Positions 1-9,436 of a stretch of DNA of 64,000 nucleotides are shown in pieces (within the stretch, counting starts at the first letter, position 1; each line of letters opens with the position of its first letter). The position numbers were made by a program, and so were the translations under genes. Source of the stretch: Aquatica leii (taxonomy: Eukaryota; Arthropoda; Insecta; Coleoptera; Lampyridae); the NCBI GenBank assembly GCA_035610365.1, contig CM069433.1:79332236-79396235 (forward strand). Reading direction: 5' to 3'. Under the pieces are notes generated by a model. The model was not told the DNA's origin. It worked only from the letters and a program-made list of their open reading frames with translations, and did no database searches.

Positions 1-488
1 TGATAACTACGAGGAGAGATTGAAATTTATTGCGCTCAATAACTGCTTCACTATTGATCAAATTACAGATGTTTTTGCATACACTGCAGTTTGTTTACTA
101 TGCTATATTGCGTTTCATTTGTGGTACTTTTGCGTTTTAAACCTTTCCATTATTGTACTTAAATAAAAAAGTTTTTCGGATAACTAAAAAACGACTAGAC
201 TAAGGACCTTGTAAATTTTTTCTCTATTTCGGTTTTAAAATTACTCTTTCACGCACGCATTTTAGTGTTAGAATGAAGTCTATTCTTTAACGATTTTTGG
301 GTAACTTTTTTTTTCTAAGTTTTACATCCTGATTTATAATTGCCACCCAATGACAGCAGAAAACTAGGTAAATGTGTCAAATATGTGTCAAATATGTATC
401 ACCGTTGCCAACACAAAAACTCTAATAAAAATTTTCCTGCTGGAATATAATGAAATTTAATAAATAATGTAAATATCGACCGAAATAG
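1..488. other. Gene-free AT-rich stretch
   Basis: No reading frame of note. A short inverted repeat is visible: TTTTCTCTATTTCGGT at about 217-234 faces its reverse complement at about 479-495. This could be the remnant of a small inverted-repeat element that also includes part of the hairpin just downstream. Confidence 0.4.
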
Positions 489-615
489 AGAAAATAGTAT
501 AAAACATTCATTGCAGAAGGCTATTCAAACACTTATCCATTCTGCAACGAGTTGCGAAACCTAGATGCGTGTTTGAATATTTTGCCTTCTGCAACTTATA
601 TTTTAATATACTATT
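489..615. repeat. Large imperfect palindrome (hairpin family 1)
   Basis: The two halves are reverse complements with small gaps. Inner arms TTGCAGAAGG (511-520) and CCTTCTGCAA (585-594) are followed inward by ATTCAAACAC and GTGTTTGAAT. Outer arms GAAAATAGTATA and TATACTATTCT flank them. The outer arms, but not the inner ones, resemble those of the palindrome at 52,596-52,759. I do not recognise the element family. Confidence 0.7.
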
Positions 616-884
616 CTAGGCACTATAAAATTAACAATGTATCGCGTTTTAAACAAATACAAAACTGCAGGAACTGTTAACAAATCCCCAAAATTTCAGT
701 GATCGACCTGTGATTATTTAACAAATAGTTAACAAAACAAAAACTACCTATATTCGAAGAATACTACACGGATTCTTTTTCGATCATGAACTCCCGACAC
801 TTATTAAGGTTAACAATGCTTTAAAAAAAGAGAACAGATTTGTCAAAAATCTTTTATGGTATATACCAAAGGGTCATCCACTAC

Positions 885-1060
885 AAAATTTTTGTAATTG
901 CCGAATTGGCAGTATTTTAGTTATTTACTGCCATTAATGCCTGTTTACTGCCTATAATGTCCGTTAACTGTTTTAATGCCAGTAATGTTTGTTTAATGCC
1001 TATAATGCCTGATGACTGCTTGTTATGTCTGTAATGTCAAGTTACTGCTAAAAATAAAAT
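885..1060. repeat. Degenerate TGCC-rich direct repeat
   Basis: Words such as TAATGCCTGTT, TTACTGCC, TAATGCCAG and TAATGTCTG recur about ten times with irregular spacing, giving a degenerate tandem array with no constant unit. A similar block lies at 4,262-4,350, and the word pair AAATGCCTGTAAATGCC recurs near 37,170. No function can be assigned. Confidence 0.5.
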
Positions 1061-1480
1061 AATTGTTTATTTTATATGAATTTGCCAAATTTCTGTAAGA
1101 ATGCAGAATTTAATGGATGTAAATAAAAAACAATGATCAAGTACAAAACTTTATTATATGATCAGACTAAATAAAGCAATTATTAAAAATATAAATTGAT
1201 ATACAAAATGTAATTTACTAATTTTCTTTTTTTCATTTTCTGTATTTCCTGCCTATAGCCATTAATTTATGTCGGTTTAAATAAAGCGAACTGATCTTAT
1301 TAATGATACGTTCTCAGCAGAATCATTTTGTGTCCAAATCAATCAGTCTACTACTTCAATTTTGCAAGTATCATCTAGAATTCTCATCGAAGTTGTAATA
1401 GAAAGTAAACCATTTTTAAATTGAAGTATAATGTTTCGTACAAAAGTTTACCACTAATCAGAAAATATCTAAATAAAGAC
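1061..1480. other. Gene-free interval upstream of piggyBac 1
   Basis: AT-rich with no supported reading frame. The 5' end of the neighbouring piggyBac element should lie in or near here, but I could not find a convincing TTAA-flanked terminal repeat. Confidence 0.4.
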
Positions 1481-3048
1481 AGACACAGTGGCAATATTTT
1501 GTTTCTAATAAGACTTTACAACACATTGTCAATAATACTAACATATATTTGCAAAAAATACGACTTAATTACGCTAGAGAACGAGATCTGAAAGATACGA
1601 ATATAGTGGAACTAAAAGGACTTATAGGAATGTTTTATATTATTGGTGCTTTAGGTTCTTGACATTCTAATGTGAAACAACTTTGGGATACAGACAATGT
1701 GAAATTATTACGACTCACAATGGGAATCAATAGGTTTTTACTATTACTTCGAGCACTCTGATTTGATAGTTTGCATACTGAAGAAGAAAGATACGTATGT
1801 TCTTTAATACTTTTGTAGAAAAATTCCGTTACAATTACACTGTTGGAGAATTTGTCACAATAGATGAGATGTTGGAAGTTTTTCGTGGGAGATGTTCTTT
1901 TAGACAATATATGCCTAAGAAGTCCGCCAAGTATGGCATAAAGATATTTGCCACAAAGAATGCAAAAACGTGTTACACAAGCATAATGGAATTATATGTA
2001 GGTAAGCAACCGCATGGAAATTATGAAGCTATTAATAAACCAGAAGATATCGTGTTACGTCTATCACGGTCGATCACGGTCAATATCTAATTCTGGAAGA
2101 AATATAACATTTGATAACTGGTTAACTTTGATTCTATTGATAAAAGAATTAGTCGAAACTTTCAGATGTTAGGACCTTAAGACGCAATAAAAAAAAATTC
2201 CAAACCTATTTCTAAACACAAAAAGTAGACCAAATGTTTTTGTTTTTTCTAAACATATCTCATTACTTTCGTACAAATCGAAAAAAATAAAGTAGTAGCT
2301 TTGGCCTCCGGTATGCATTTTACAATAAAGTAGATAAAAATTCTCAAAAAAGGCTGCCCAAAATTATACATTTTTACAACCAAACTAAATGCGGCGTAGA
2401 TTTAGTAGATCAAATGAAAAGTACGTACTCGGTACCTCGATGGAGATTTTGCTGGCCGTTGACGATATTTTACAGTTGTTTAAATGTTAGTGGGATAAAT
2501 AGTTGCGTTATGTATAAAGAAAATACCTTACAATCCAATTTAACTAAACAAGGTTTTCTAAGGAACTTGGGTAAAAGTTTGATAAAAAAAAAACAACTTT
2601 ATGAACGGTTGTTAGAGAATTTAAAACTTGAAAACAAAATCAGGATCAGAAAGATATTAAGTTTGCTTCAGTCAATAGAGGAAAAATCGGTCACTATCGC
2701 TGATGGTACGTGTCATTTTGGTGACAGAAAAAAAAATTGGAATACCAAATCACATTGTGCAGACTGTCATTTATGTATATGTAACCAAATAAGTTTATCC
2801 AAATTGTAGCGGGGAAAGGATGGAAGTAGAATACGATGATTAGATGTAACATAACGTATTTTTTGTCAAAATTATATTTTTAGTTAATTTAATGTTTGTG
2901 TTTAATAAAATCTAACAGTATAATTGTTTTTTTTATTAATTTTAGCTAAAATTTATACGAGACTTCGAATTATTATACATGCGGCCGATTTGACCATGGT
3001 GCGTCTGCTACGGTAAGTAAAATAGACGCGTGTGCTGAAGGGTTATAA
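1480..3048 (+). mobile_element. Decayed piggyBac DNA transposon, copy 1
   Basis: The body carries a broken piggyBac transposase. The right end is proposed near 3,048, where TGCTGAAGGGTTATAA resembles the GAAAGGGTTAA terminus of the second piggyBac at 48,541 but with a degraded TTAA target. The left end is not resolved. piggyBac elements move by cut-and-paste and duplicate TTAA. Confidence 0.7.
1500..2809 (+). pseudogene. piggyBac transposase pseudogene
   Basis: Fragments of the family's DDE transposase appear in order. About 1,590-1,800 reads as the usual N-terminal block, with LKGLIGMFYIIGALGS and IVELKG visible. At 1,797-2,090 the segment TIDEMLEVFRGRCSFRQYMP followed by KKSAKYGIKIFA carries the first catalytic Asp (DE of IDEM). 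At about 2,108-2,125 NITFDNW marks the second block in another frame. At 2,360-2,430 YNQTKCGVDLVDQM is the conserved GVDxxDQM motif. At the C-terminus (2,715-2,808) CHFG, CADCHLC and IC give the Cys-rich zinc-binding tail. Frames switch several times between these blocks and in-frame stops are present, so no functional protein can be made. Identification of the family is secure; exact ends are not. Confidence 0.88.
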
Positions 3049-4261
3049 TTAGCTCTCTTTTGCTTACTTCTATGGCACATTTTAATAGTTTTTGTGACCC
3101 TCAATAACTCTTAATTTATTTGGATTAATGCTGTATATTCTATAAAATACACTGAGTTTTTTAAGACCATGTAAATTTGACATTTCTTCTCCATTTCAAT
3201 AATATTATCATTCATCAAAGAAATTGATTTTAAATGTCATAACTAGAACAAATCAAGAAAGTTTTTAAATACATAAGTAATTTTGCTTATTTTTCTTTTA
3301 GAAAAGTGTTCATCTACAAGAATATTAAACGAGTTAAAACTTTTTCTAGAGATATAATGCTCCTAACGTTTTATTAAAGCGGTTTTATTTTCTTATTAGT
3401 TAATTGAAGTTTTCATTGCAAAGTCCAAGCGTTTTCAACAATATTTATCATTTATGTCATCAAATTTAAAGGTAAATTTAACGCCAAATAAAAGCTTAAT
3501 TATTATAGTTTAAAAACGATCTTACCGACCAGTTGGCAACCTGGTGGTTTAGACCAATAAATTTTATTTTTCTAAAAAGATTTTGCTATTGTCCGCTCAG
3601 CTAATAATTATTAACCAGCAAAAAGTTAGACTCAAAAGTTTTAGAAAATGAAAAATTACACCGCATGTCTATCCTTTTCTGATCACTATTAACACATAAT
3701 GTAAATAAAATAAGAACAAACAATATATTGATTATAGTGTAAATAACAAAACAAAAATAGAAATTGATCAAAGTCGCTGTCGTTCGAATAGTTTTTTGAT
3801 ACTTGCTACGCAACTATTAGTAAATTCATGTATTTTTGATATTTTATATTTGGTAATTGGTAAACAAATATATTTCATTCATATACTTACCTTTAAACAT
3901 TTTTACCGATTTTTAAATCATACTAACAACAATATCTACTTTAACTTGAGAAGGTCCAGATGAACACGTAAAGGGTATTCTACAATCGCTAAAGTTTTCT
4001 GATCTCATAGCAACCTTGATTGACATTAAAGTTATACGCTTAACCAACGAAACCTCAAGTTGTTATGCAATAATGGGATGCTATCCTCACCGTAATATAA
4101 AAACTCGTTAAAAGAGAAACTATTTTAAAAATGTTAGTGGATAGAGTATTCGAAAAGTTAAAAAATATTGTTATCAACTCATTATAAGTAGATAAATATA
4201 GCATCAAATGCAAATAAACATAAGTACTGCGTTTTACTGTTTAATAAAGCTTGTTAATTAT
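3049..4261. other. Gene-free interval
   Basis: AT-rich sequence with no reading frame that resembles a known protein. The 70-codon minus-strand frame at 3,601-3,813 is hydrophobic low-complexity translation and I do not regard it as a gene. Confidence 0.5.
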
Positions 4262-4350
4262 AGTTAATCCCTATAATGCCAGCAAAATTTCAATAATGCC
4301 AGAAAAATGCCGATAGTGCCAAGAAAATGTTTGTAATGCCAATAATTCTG
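4262..4350. repeat. Degenerate TGCC-rich direct repeat, second block
   Basis: TAATGCCAGCAAAAT, TAATGCCAGAAAAATGCC, AGTGCCAAGAAAATG and TAATGCCAATAAT follow each other, a short degenerate array related in wording to the block at 885-1,060. The two blocks bracket the piggyBac copy, but whether this is one split array is not shown. Confidence 0.45.
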
Positions 4351-4367
4351 AAGATGAACATATTTAC

Positions 4368-4371
<4 letters not shown>

Positions 4372-4438
<67 letters not shown>

Positions 4439-4439
4439 G
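4372..4439. repeat. (AAT)n microsatellite at the 3' end of a LINE
   Basis: An uninterrupted AAT/ATA trinucleotide tract of about 68 bp abuts the 3' end of the minus-strand LINE. Read on the LINE's own strand it is an (ATT)n tail directly after CAATAAACT, so it most likely began as the element's 3' tail and then expanded. Confidence 0.85.
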
Positions 4440-6715
4440 TTTATTGTTATATATACCGAAGGTACAAAACATTGTCAAAGTGTGCATACAATTATAAATG
4501 TCTTATGGAACTATTACGTACAATAACAAAGAAAGAAAACTAATAAACAAATTCGGTTAGTGAATAGAAACATTTATCAATTAAATAGTTCTTTAGCTCA
4601 AATTTAAATGAACTTAAATTATTAATACTTTTAATATTTGTGGGTAATGCATTGAAAGTTTTGATGGCACTGTAAAAGGGTCCATCAGAAAAGATTTTTA
4701 ATCGATGAGAGGGTGTGGATAAGTTACTATTGTTGCGTGTGTGCATGATGCTATAAAAGTCTTTGTTTAGGGGAAAGAGGTTTAAGTTTTTCTTTACAAA
4801 AATCACAATTTCGGAAATGCATAGTGATACGACTGTCATTATTTTCATCTCAATAAAGACTGATTTACAATGTGTTCTGGAAGGTAGCTTTTATACACCT
4901 TAATATCCGTTTCTGTAGTACAAAGAGTTTATGGACCAGTTTATTGTTTCTCCAGAGGATAATACCATATCTTAACCTACTGTGAACATGCGCAAAATAC
5001 AACTGCTTAAGTGTATCTAAACTGACTGTGTCCCTTATTTTATAAAATGCATAATACATGCTACTTATTTTTGAATACAGGTGAGTAACATGTACTTCCC
5101 ACTTAATTGTACTGTCCACAAATATGCCTAAAAAGTTGTGATAATTTGAAACAGGCAATGACTTGCCCTTTAAGTTTACATAAAGACTCTGATTGGTATG
5201 AGTTTTTGTAGAAAATACTATTAGTTTTGTTTTTTTATCATTCAGGATTAATTGATTCCTATCACACCAAATAGCCATTGATGATAAACACTGCGTTGCT
5301 AGATCTGCTAGGCACTGAGAATTACTGGAGCTGATTATCACTGATGTATCATCCGCAAACTGATATAATGAGCTGCATTTTATATGGTCTATAAGATCGT
5401 TTACATATATTAAAAACAATATGGGACCTAAAATGGATCCTTGTGGGACTCCTTTTGATGTTTCTTTATATCTGGATGAAATTGAAAGAATGCAATCATT
5501 TTCCTGATAACTAAGGTTCACGTATTGACGACGTTGTGTAAGATACGTTGAAAACCATTTCAAAGGAGTACCTCTAATGCCCATGGCATTCATTTTGTGT
5601 AAGAGTATTGAATGATCAATTGTGTCGAATGCCTTGCTCAGATCAAAGTATATGGAGGCAACTTGTTTTCTTATCCATATCATCCAAAATAGTAGAAACA
5701 GATTTGAAAACTGCATCGTATGTTGATTTATTTTTTAGAAACCCATACTGACTTTTTGACAATAGATTGTTTTTGTTCAGGTACAGTATTAACCGACTAT
5801 ATATAATCTTTTCTATAATTTTACTAAAAACTGATAGTATTGAAATCGGTCGATAGTTGTTGATATCCATCGAGCTACCTTTCTTTAGAATAGGTATGAC
5901 TTTTGCAATTTTAAGGGAGTCCGGAAATATACCATCTGAACATGATTTATTTATAATGTCAACTAAAGGAGGCGCTATCCAACAAACAACTTCTTTGAAA
6001 ATATTTCCTGGTATGTTATCAAACCCATAAGATTTTTTATGAGCAACTATTTGAATAACTGAGGTGACTTCTTTTACGTCAGTGGGATATAGAAACATGG
6101 ATCGATGATGGTTGTCGATAGTGTACGTAGATAAGTTATTGACAAGTGGTTTTTCTTCCGATGTAAAAAAATTATTAAACATTGTTGCTACCATAACCGG
6201 ATTTGTTACAGTGTTACCAGTCTCGTCCCTTAGACTTGGTTGTAGATTTTTGGGTGCTGTTTGAATGCTGTTGTTTATTAAATTCCACACGGACTTCATT
6301 TTATTGTTGCTGCTTGCGATGTAATTTTCGTTGTAGCTTTTTTTAGCATTTTTAAGTAGCAATTTGTATTCCTGTTTTTTGATTTTGTATTGCAAATTGA
6401 TGATCTGATTGTTCGATTCTTTACTCAGTAAGTAAAGATCATGTACTGATCGAGCTGCTAGTTTTATCTGTGGATCAATCCATTTAGGAGTTCTTTTAGA
6501 ATCTGTAGACTTTACTCGTATTTTTGGAAAGGAGCATTCAAAATAATAACTCATAATACCCAAAAAAATATCATATTTGGTGTTGACATTTGTAGTGTTA
6601 TAAACTTCGTTCCAAGATTCTTTACTTAAACTGTAGTAAAATTGAGCAATACAGAACAAACAGCAAACAATATCCCATATATAAGTTTGTTTCCTGCAAG
6701 ATTCTGTTCAGTTAC
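4440..6715 (-). mobile_element. CR1-like (Jockey superfamily) LINE, 5'-truncated
   Basis: A non-LTR retrotransposon relic read on the minus strand, from about 6,715 (5' end) to 4,440 (3' end with the (ATT)n tail). It keeps the linker between endonuclease and reverse transcriptase, the whole RT region and the C-terminal domain. The apurinic-type endonuclease expected upstream is absent, as in a typical 5'-truncated insertion. The wording of the RT motifs fits the CR1/L2/Daphne group better than Jockey or RTE; the exact clade needs a phylogeny. Confidence 0.85.
4540..6690 (-). pseudogene. LINE reverse transcriptase pseudogene
   Basis: Three open segments cover most of the ORF2 product. The first (6,659-5,643) holds the pre-RT linker (PKWIDPQIKLAAR) and early RT motifs NNYRPISILSVFSK and SQYGFLKNKST. 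The second (5,716-4,865) holds YFDLSKAFDTIDH, GVPQGSILGPILF (residues 89-101) and the catalytic FADD (residues 120-123). The third (4,848-4,540) is the C-terminal tail with TPSHRLKIFSDGPFYSAIK and LPTNIK. The first two are separated by one frameshift near 5,660-5,700 and the last by another near 4,855; few other breaks are seen, so this is a fairly young insertion. The product would reverse-transcribe its own RNA at a nicked target in the nucleus. Confidence 0.9.
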
Positions 6716-7005
6716 TATGTTATGGTATGAAACAAACTCGGTGTGTAAAAACAAAACAAATTTAATTTTTTAAAATAACTACCCAAAATCGAAACTGTAA
6801 ACATTTGAAGAAACAAAACATTTCAAACATATTTTACAGCCAGATCTTTGACACTTGTTATGTAGGTAATTCAGACAAGTAAAAATAACGGTTTCGGTCC
6901 GGTTTTCAGTTTTATTTCGATACGGTCGAGGTTCCTGTAAATAATTACTCATTTTTAGTAGTTAACTCTAAAATAAAATTTGTAGACAACGTATATTTGA
7001 CTTAA
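6716..7005. other. Spacer between LINE and PLE insertion
   Basis: No gene or repeat recognised. It ends at the proposed left target-site duplication of the Penelope-like insertion. Confidence 0.4.
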
Positions 7006-7017
7006 TATTAAAAATGA
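7006..7017. repeat. Left target-site duplication of the PLE insertion
   Basis: ATTAAAAATGAA here matches ATTAAAAATGAA at 9,425-9,436, on the two sides of the inverted PLE pair. The surrounding bases (CTTAAT before the left copy, TTAATT before the right) are similar too. Length and position suit the variable target duplications of Penelope-like elements. The word is AT-rich, so chance cannot be excluded. Confidence 0.6.
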
Positions 7018-7105
7018 ACTTGGTAAAGATTCTTTCTCTCCACTGCATGTTTACTAATTAATTCAGACTTTAGAAGCGGCATGTAAAACCACTTTAATTT
7101 ATTTT

Positions 7106-7147
7106 GTGGCAACGTTTCGTGCTAAAGGTGAGCACTTCATCAGGCCA
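7106..7147 (-). ncRNA. Hammerhead ribozyme motif, PLE copy A
   Basis: On the minus strand: helix I TGGC, then CTGATGA, stem II GTGCT/AGCAC around a CACCTTT loop, GAAAC, GTT and the closing helix I strand GCCA. All conserved core bases are present. Helix III is only the self-complementary ACGT, as in type I hammerheads thought to work as dimers. Hammerheads of this kind are known in Penelope-like elements, where they process the RNA at the terminal repeats. The cleavage triplet is GUU rather than the more usual GUC. Confidence 0.85.
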
Positions 7148-7477
7148 ACTGTAATTTATTCAACTCGTAAGTTAACAACATAGTAACAACAGATTGAAAT
7201 TAACAGATAATTTTTAACACATAAAACTTACAGAATAAAATCAAGTGGATCAATCCACCGACCAAGGACATCGGCAACTTTACGAGATAGTGTTTAATTA
7301 ATAATAAATAAGACATTATACATAAAATAGTCAATAATTAAAATTTTTTATATAACGCAGGACATAAACGTTCAACAAACAATTGACAAATGTTGTGTAA
7401 TCAAAAATTTTTTTGAATGTCAAGAAAGATAAGAATAAAAAAACAAAACTGAATAACGATAAATCCAACCTATATAG

Positions 7478-7918
7478 TTATCTCACAATTTTGGATATTA
7501 AATTATTATAAACGCTGCTTAAATTGTTGGTATTGTTGTTAAAATTAATATTATTATTATATATATTGATGTATAGCATTTTGGAAAGTAAACGCTTTTT
7601 CAAGTTGTTTTCCACATCTAGAATTGTGGGATTGATAAAATTGAAATTGTGTCCCGTGTCTATATGATGTACAGCCAAAGCTGTATCGCTTTTTTTTGTG
7701 CTACAATCATATTTATGGTTGGCCATCCAATTTTTTAGCTTCTGTTTAGTTTGACCAATATAACACGCATTGCATCCAGTACATTCAAGCTTATACACTA
7801 CGTCGTGTTTATCTATAGTGTTCGTTCTATCTTTAGTATTACTATACAGCATGTTGTAAATGGTGTTAGTGTTGTACATGGTTATTTTGATGTTAGGTGT
7901 TGTTAGTATCGGGATGAA
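7478..7918 (-). pseudogene. PLE GIY-YIG endonuclease fragment, copy A
   Basis: A 133-codon open frame (7,879-7,478) reads VVYKLECTGCNACYIGQTKQ, the GIY-YIG core with its Cys pair, followed by an HH..TGH segment and a basic, Asn-rich C-terminus. In complete PLEs this domain follows the RT in one polyprotein and nicks target DNA. Here the RT half of copy A is missing: its 5' end stops near 7,918 against copy B. Copies B and C carry the same domain with slightly different wording. Confidence 0.85.
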
Positions 7919-7924
7919 ATTTCA

Positions 7925-9050
7925 AATTAAAAACAATAAACTTAGTAAACAACTTTACGAAAACAGACATTTTGAATACATTGGTACCATCTGATTATAA
8001 GATTATATTATTTGATGTTACATCTTTATTCGCCAATATCACTAAAGAACTTACAGTTAAATTACTAAATGAATATTGGGTTAAGCTAAAGAGCCACACC
8101 ACATTAGAATTAGTTAAAGTTGTACAAATCATTCAGTTCCTGTGTGACTCTAGTTATTTTACTTATAATGACAAAATGTATACTCAAAAATTCAGTACTG
8201 CCATGGGAAATCCGGCGTCGCCTATATTAGCTAATCTCACAATGCATGATCTGCTAAAATATGCTAAAAACAAACTGACTTACACTCCAACATTTTTATT
8301 ATGCTATGTTGATGATATCGTTGCATGTATTCCAGAAACTGAAATTAATAATACCTTAAACGTTTTTAATAGTTACAATCCACATTTAAAATCTACCTTT
8401 GAAATAGAAACACAAGGATTTTTACCATTTATAGATGTTAGACTGACCAGGGATGTTAGTACTAATACGATAATTACTGAATGGTATACTAAGCCGATAG
8501 CCTCTAATAGAACGATGAATTACTTATCTAAACATCCACACCACCAAAAAATTAATACTATTAAGGCTATGAAAAATAAAATTATAGGTTTGAGCAGTCC
8601 TCAATTTCATGAAAAAAACTTTAAGATTCTAAAAAAAATACTTAGAACCAACAACTATCCTAACAATATAATAAAAAAAATACTGCTACACACTAACACA
8701 ACTAATACTATTCCACCACCAGTTAACCCACCTAGTACTAACCTTAACACTACCCTTAACGGTAACCTTAGTACTAATATCACTTACAGCAAAATCATAA
8801 ACGTCCCAAATCTAACACAAAGAATCATCCCGATACTAACAACACCTAACATCAAAATAACCATGTATAACACTAACACCTTTACAACATGCTGTATAGT
8901 AATACTAAAGATAGAACAAACACTATAGATAAACACGACGGACGTAGTGTATAAACTTGACTGTACTGGATGCAATGCGTGTTATATTTGTCAAACTAAA
9001 CAGAAGGTAAAAAATCGGATAGCCAACCATAAATATGATTGTAGCACAAA
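7925..9050 (+). pseudogene. PLE reverse transcriptase with partial endonuclease, copy B
   Basis: A 318-codon open frame (7,972-8,928) covers the RT catalytic core. Motif A LFDVTSLF (about residues 13-20), then AMGNPASPILAN (77-88), catalytic YVDD (112-115) and GFLPFIDV (149-156) are all typical of Penelope-type RTs, which are related to telomerase RT. A Thr/Asn/Pro-rich linker follows and the frame passes into the endonuclease (VYKLDCTGCNACYI at about 8,950). The N-terminal part of the RT protein is absent. Compared with copy C, about 240 bp of the endonuclease region is missing at about 9,050. RT and endonuclease would act together in target-primed copying. Confidence 0.88.
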
Positions 9051-9324
9051 TTTTTATTCTTATTTTTCCCTTGACATTCAAAAATTTTTTTAATTACACA
9101 ACATTTGTCAATTGTTGAACGTTTATGTCCTGCGTTATATAAAAAAATTTTAATTATTGACTATTTTATGTTTAATGTTTTATTTAATACCAATTAAACA
9201 CTATCTCTATCACCGATGTCCTTGGTCGGTGGATTGATCCACTTGATTTTATTCTGTAAGTTTTATGTGTTAAAAATTATCTGTGAATTTCAATCTGTTA
9301 ACTTACGAGTTGAATAAATTACAG

Positions 9325-9366
9325 TTGGCCTGATGAAGTGCTCACCTTTAGCACGAAACGTTGCCA
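9325..9366 (+). ncRNA. Hammerhead ribozyme motif, PLE copy B
   Basis: Helix I TGGC, CTGATGA (9,330-9,336), stem II GTGCT/AGCAC with loop CACCTTT, GAAA (9,355-9,358), CGTT and helix I closing strand GCCA. This is the mirror image of the motif at 7,106-7,147. Every core position of the CUGANGA...GAAA consensus is kept. Confidence 0.85.
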
Positions 9367-9424
9367 CAAAAATAAATTAAAGTAGTTTTACATGCCCCTC
9401 CTAAACGAAGAAGTCTGAATTAAT

Positions 9425-9436
9425 TATTAAAAATGA
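9425..9436. repeat. Right target-site duplication of the PLE insertion
   Basis: ATTAAAAATGAA, the partner of 7,006-7,017. It sits directly after the end of copy B's terminal repeat (CTGAATTA), with no extension on this side. Confidence 0.6.

Larger units (their letters stand above)
7018..9424. mobile_element. Penelope-like element: two copies head to head
   Basis: Copy A lies on the minus strand (about 7,061-7,918) and carries only the endonuclease half. Copy B lies on the plus strand (about 7,925-9,424) and carries the RT core, part of the endonuclease and the 3' end. They meet at their truncated 5' ends near 7,920, so both ribozyme-bearing 3' ends point outward as inverted repeats (7,061-7,480 against 9,070-9,424). 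A ~43-bp extra tail (7,018-7,060) separates copy A's inverted repeat from the left duplication. Partner copies in inverted, truncated arrangement and a short extension beside one terminal repeat are known for Penelope-type elements. GIY-YIG and RT reading frames and the hammerheads agree on the family. Confidence 0.85.

Noticed and set aside
8784-8975. 63-codon minus-strand frame inside PLE copy B
   Set aside because: It is opposite the Thr/Asn-rich linker of the plus-strand PLE protein and has no motif of its own.
7061-9424. Cut-and-paste DNA transposon with long terminal inverted repeats
   Set aside because: The inverted outer ends are the 3' ends of two PLE copies in opposite orientation. 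RT, GIY-YIG and hammerheads show a retroelement.
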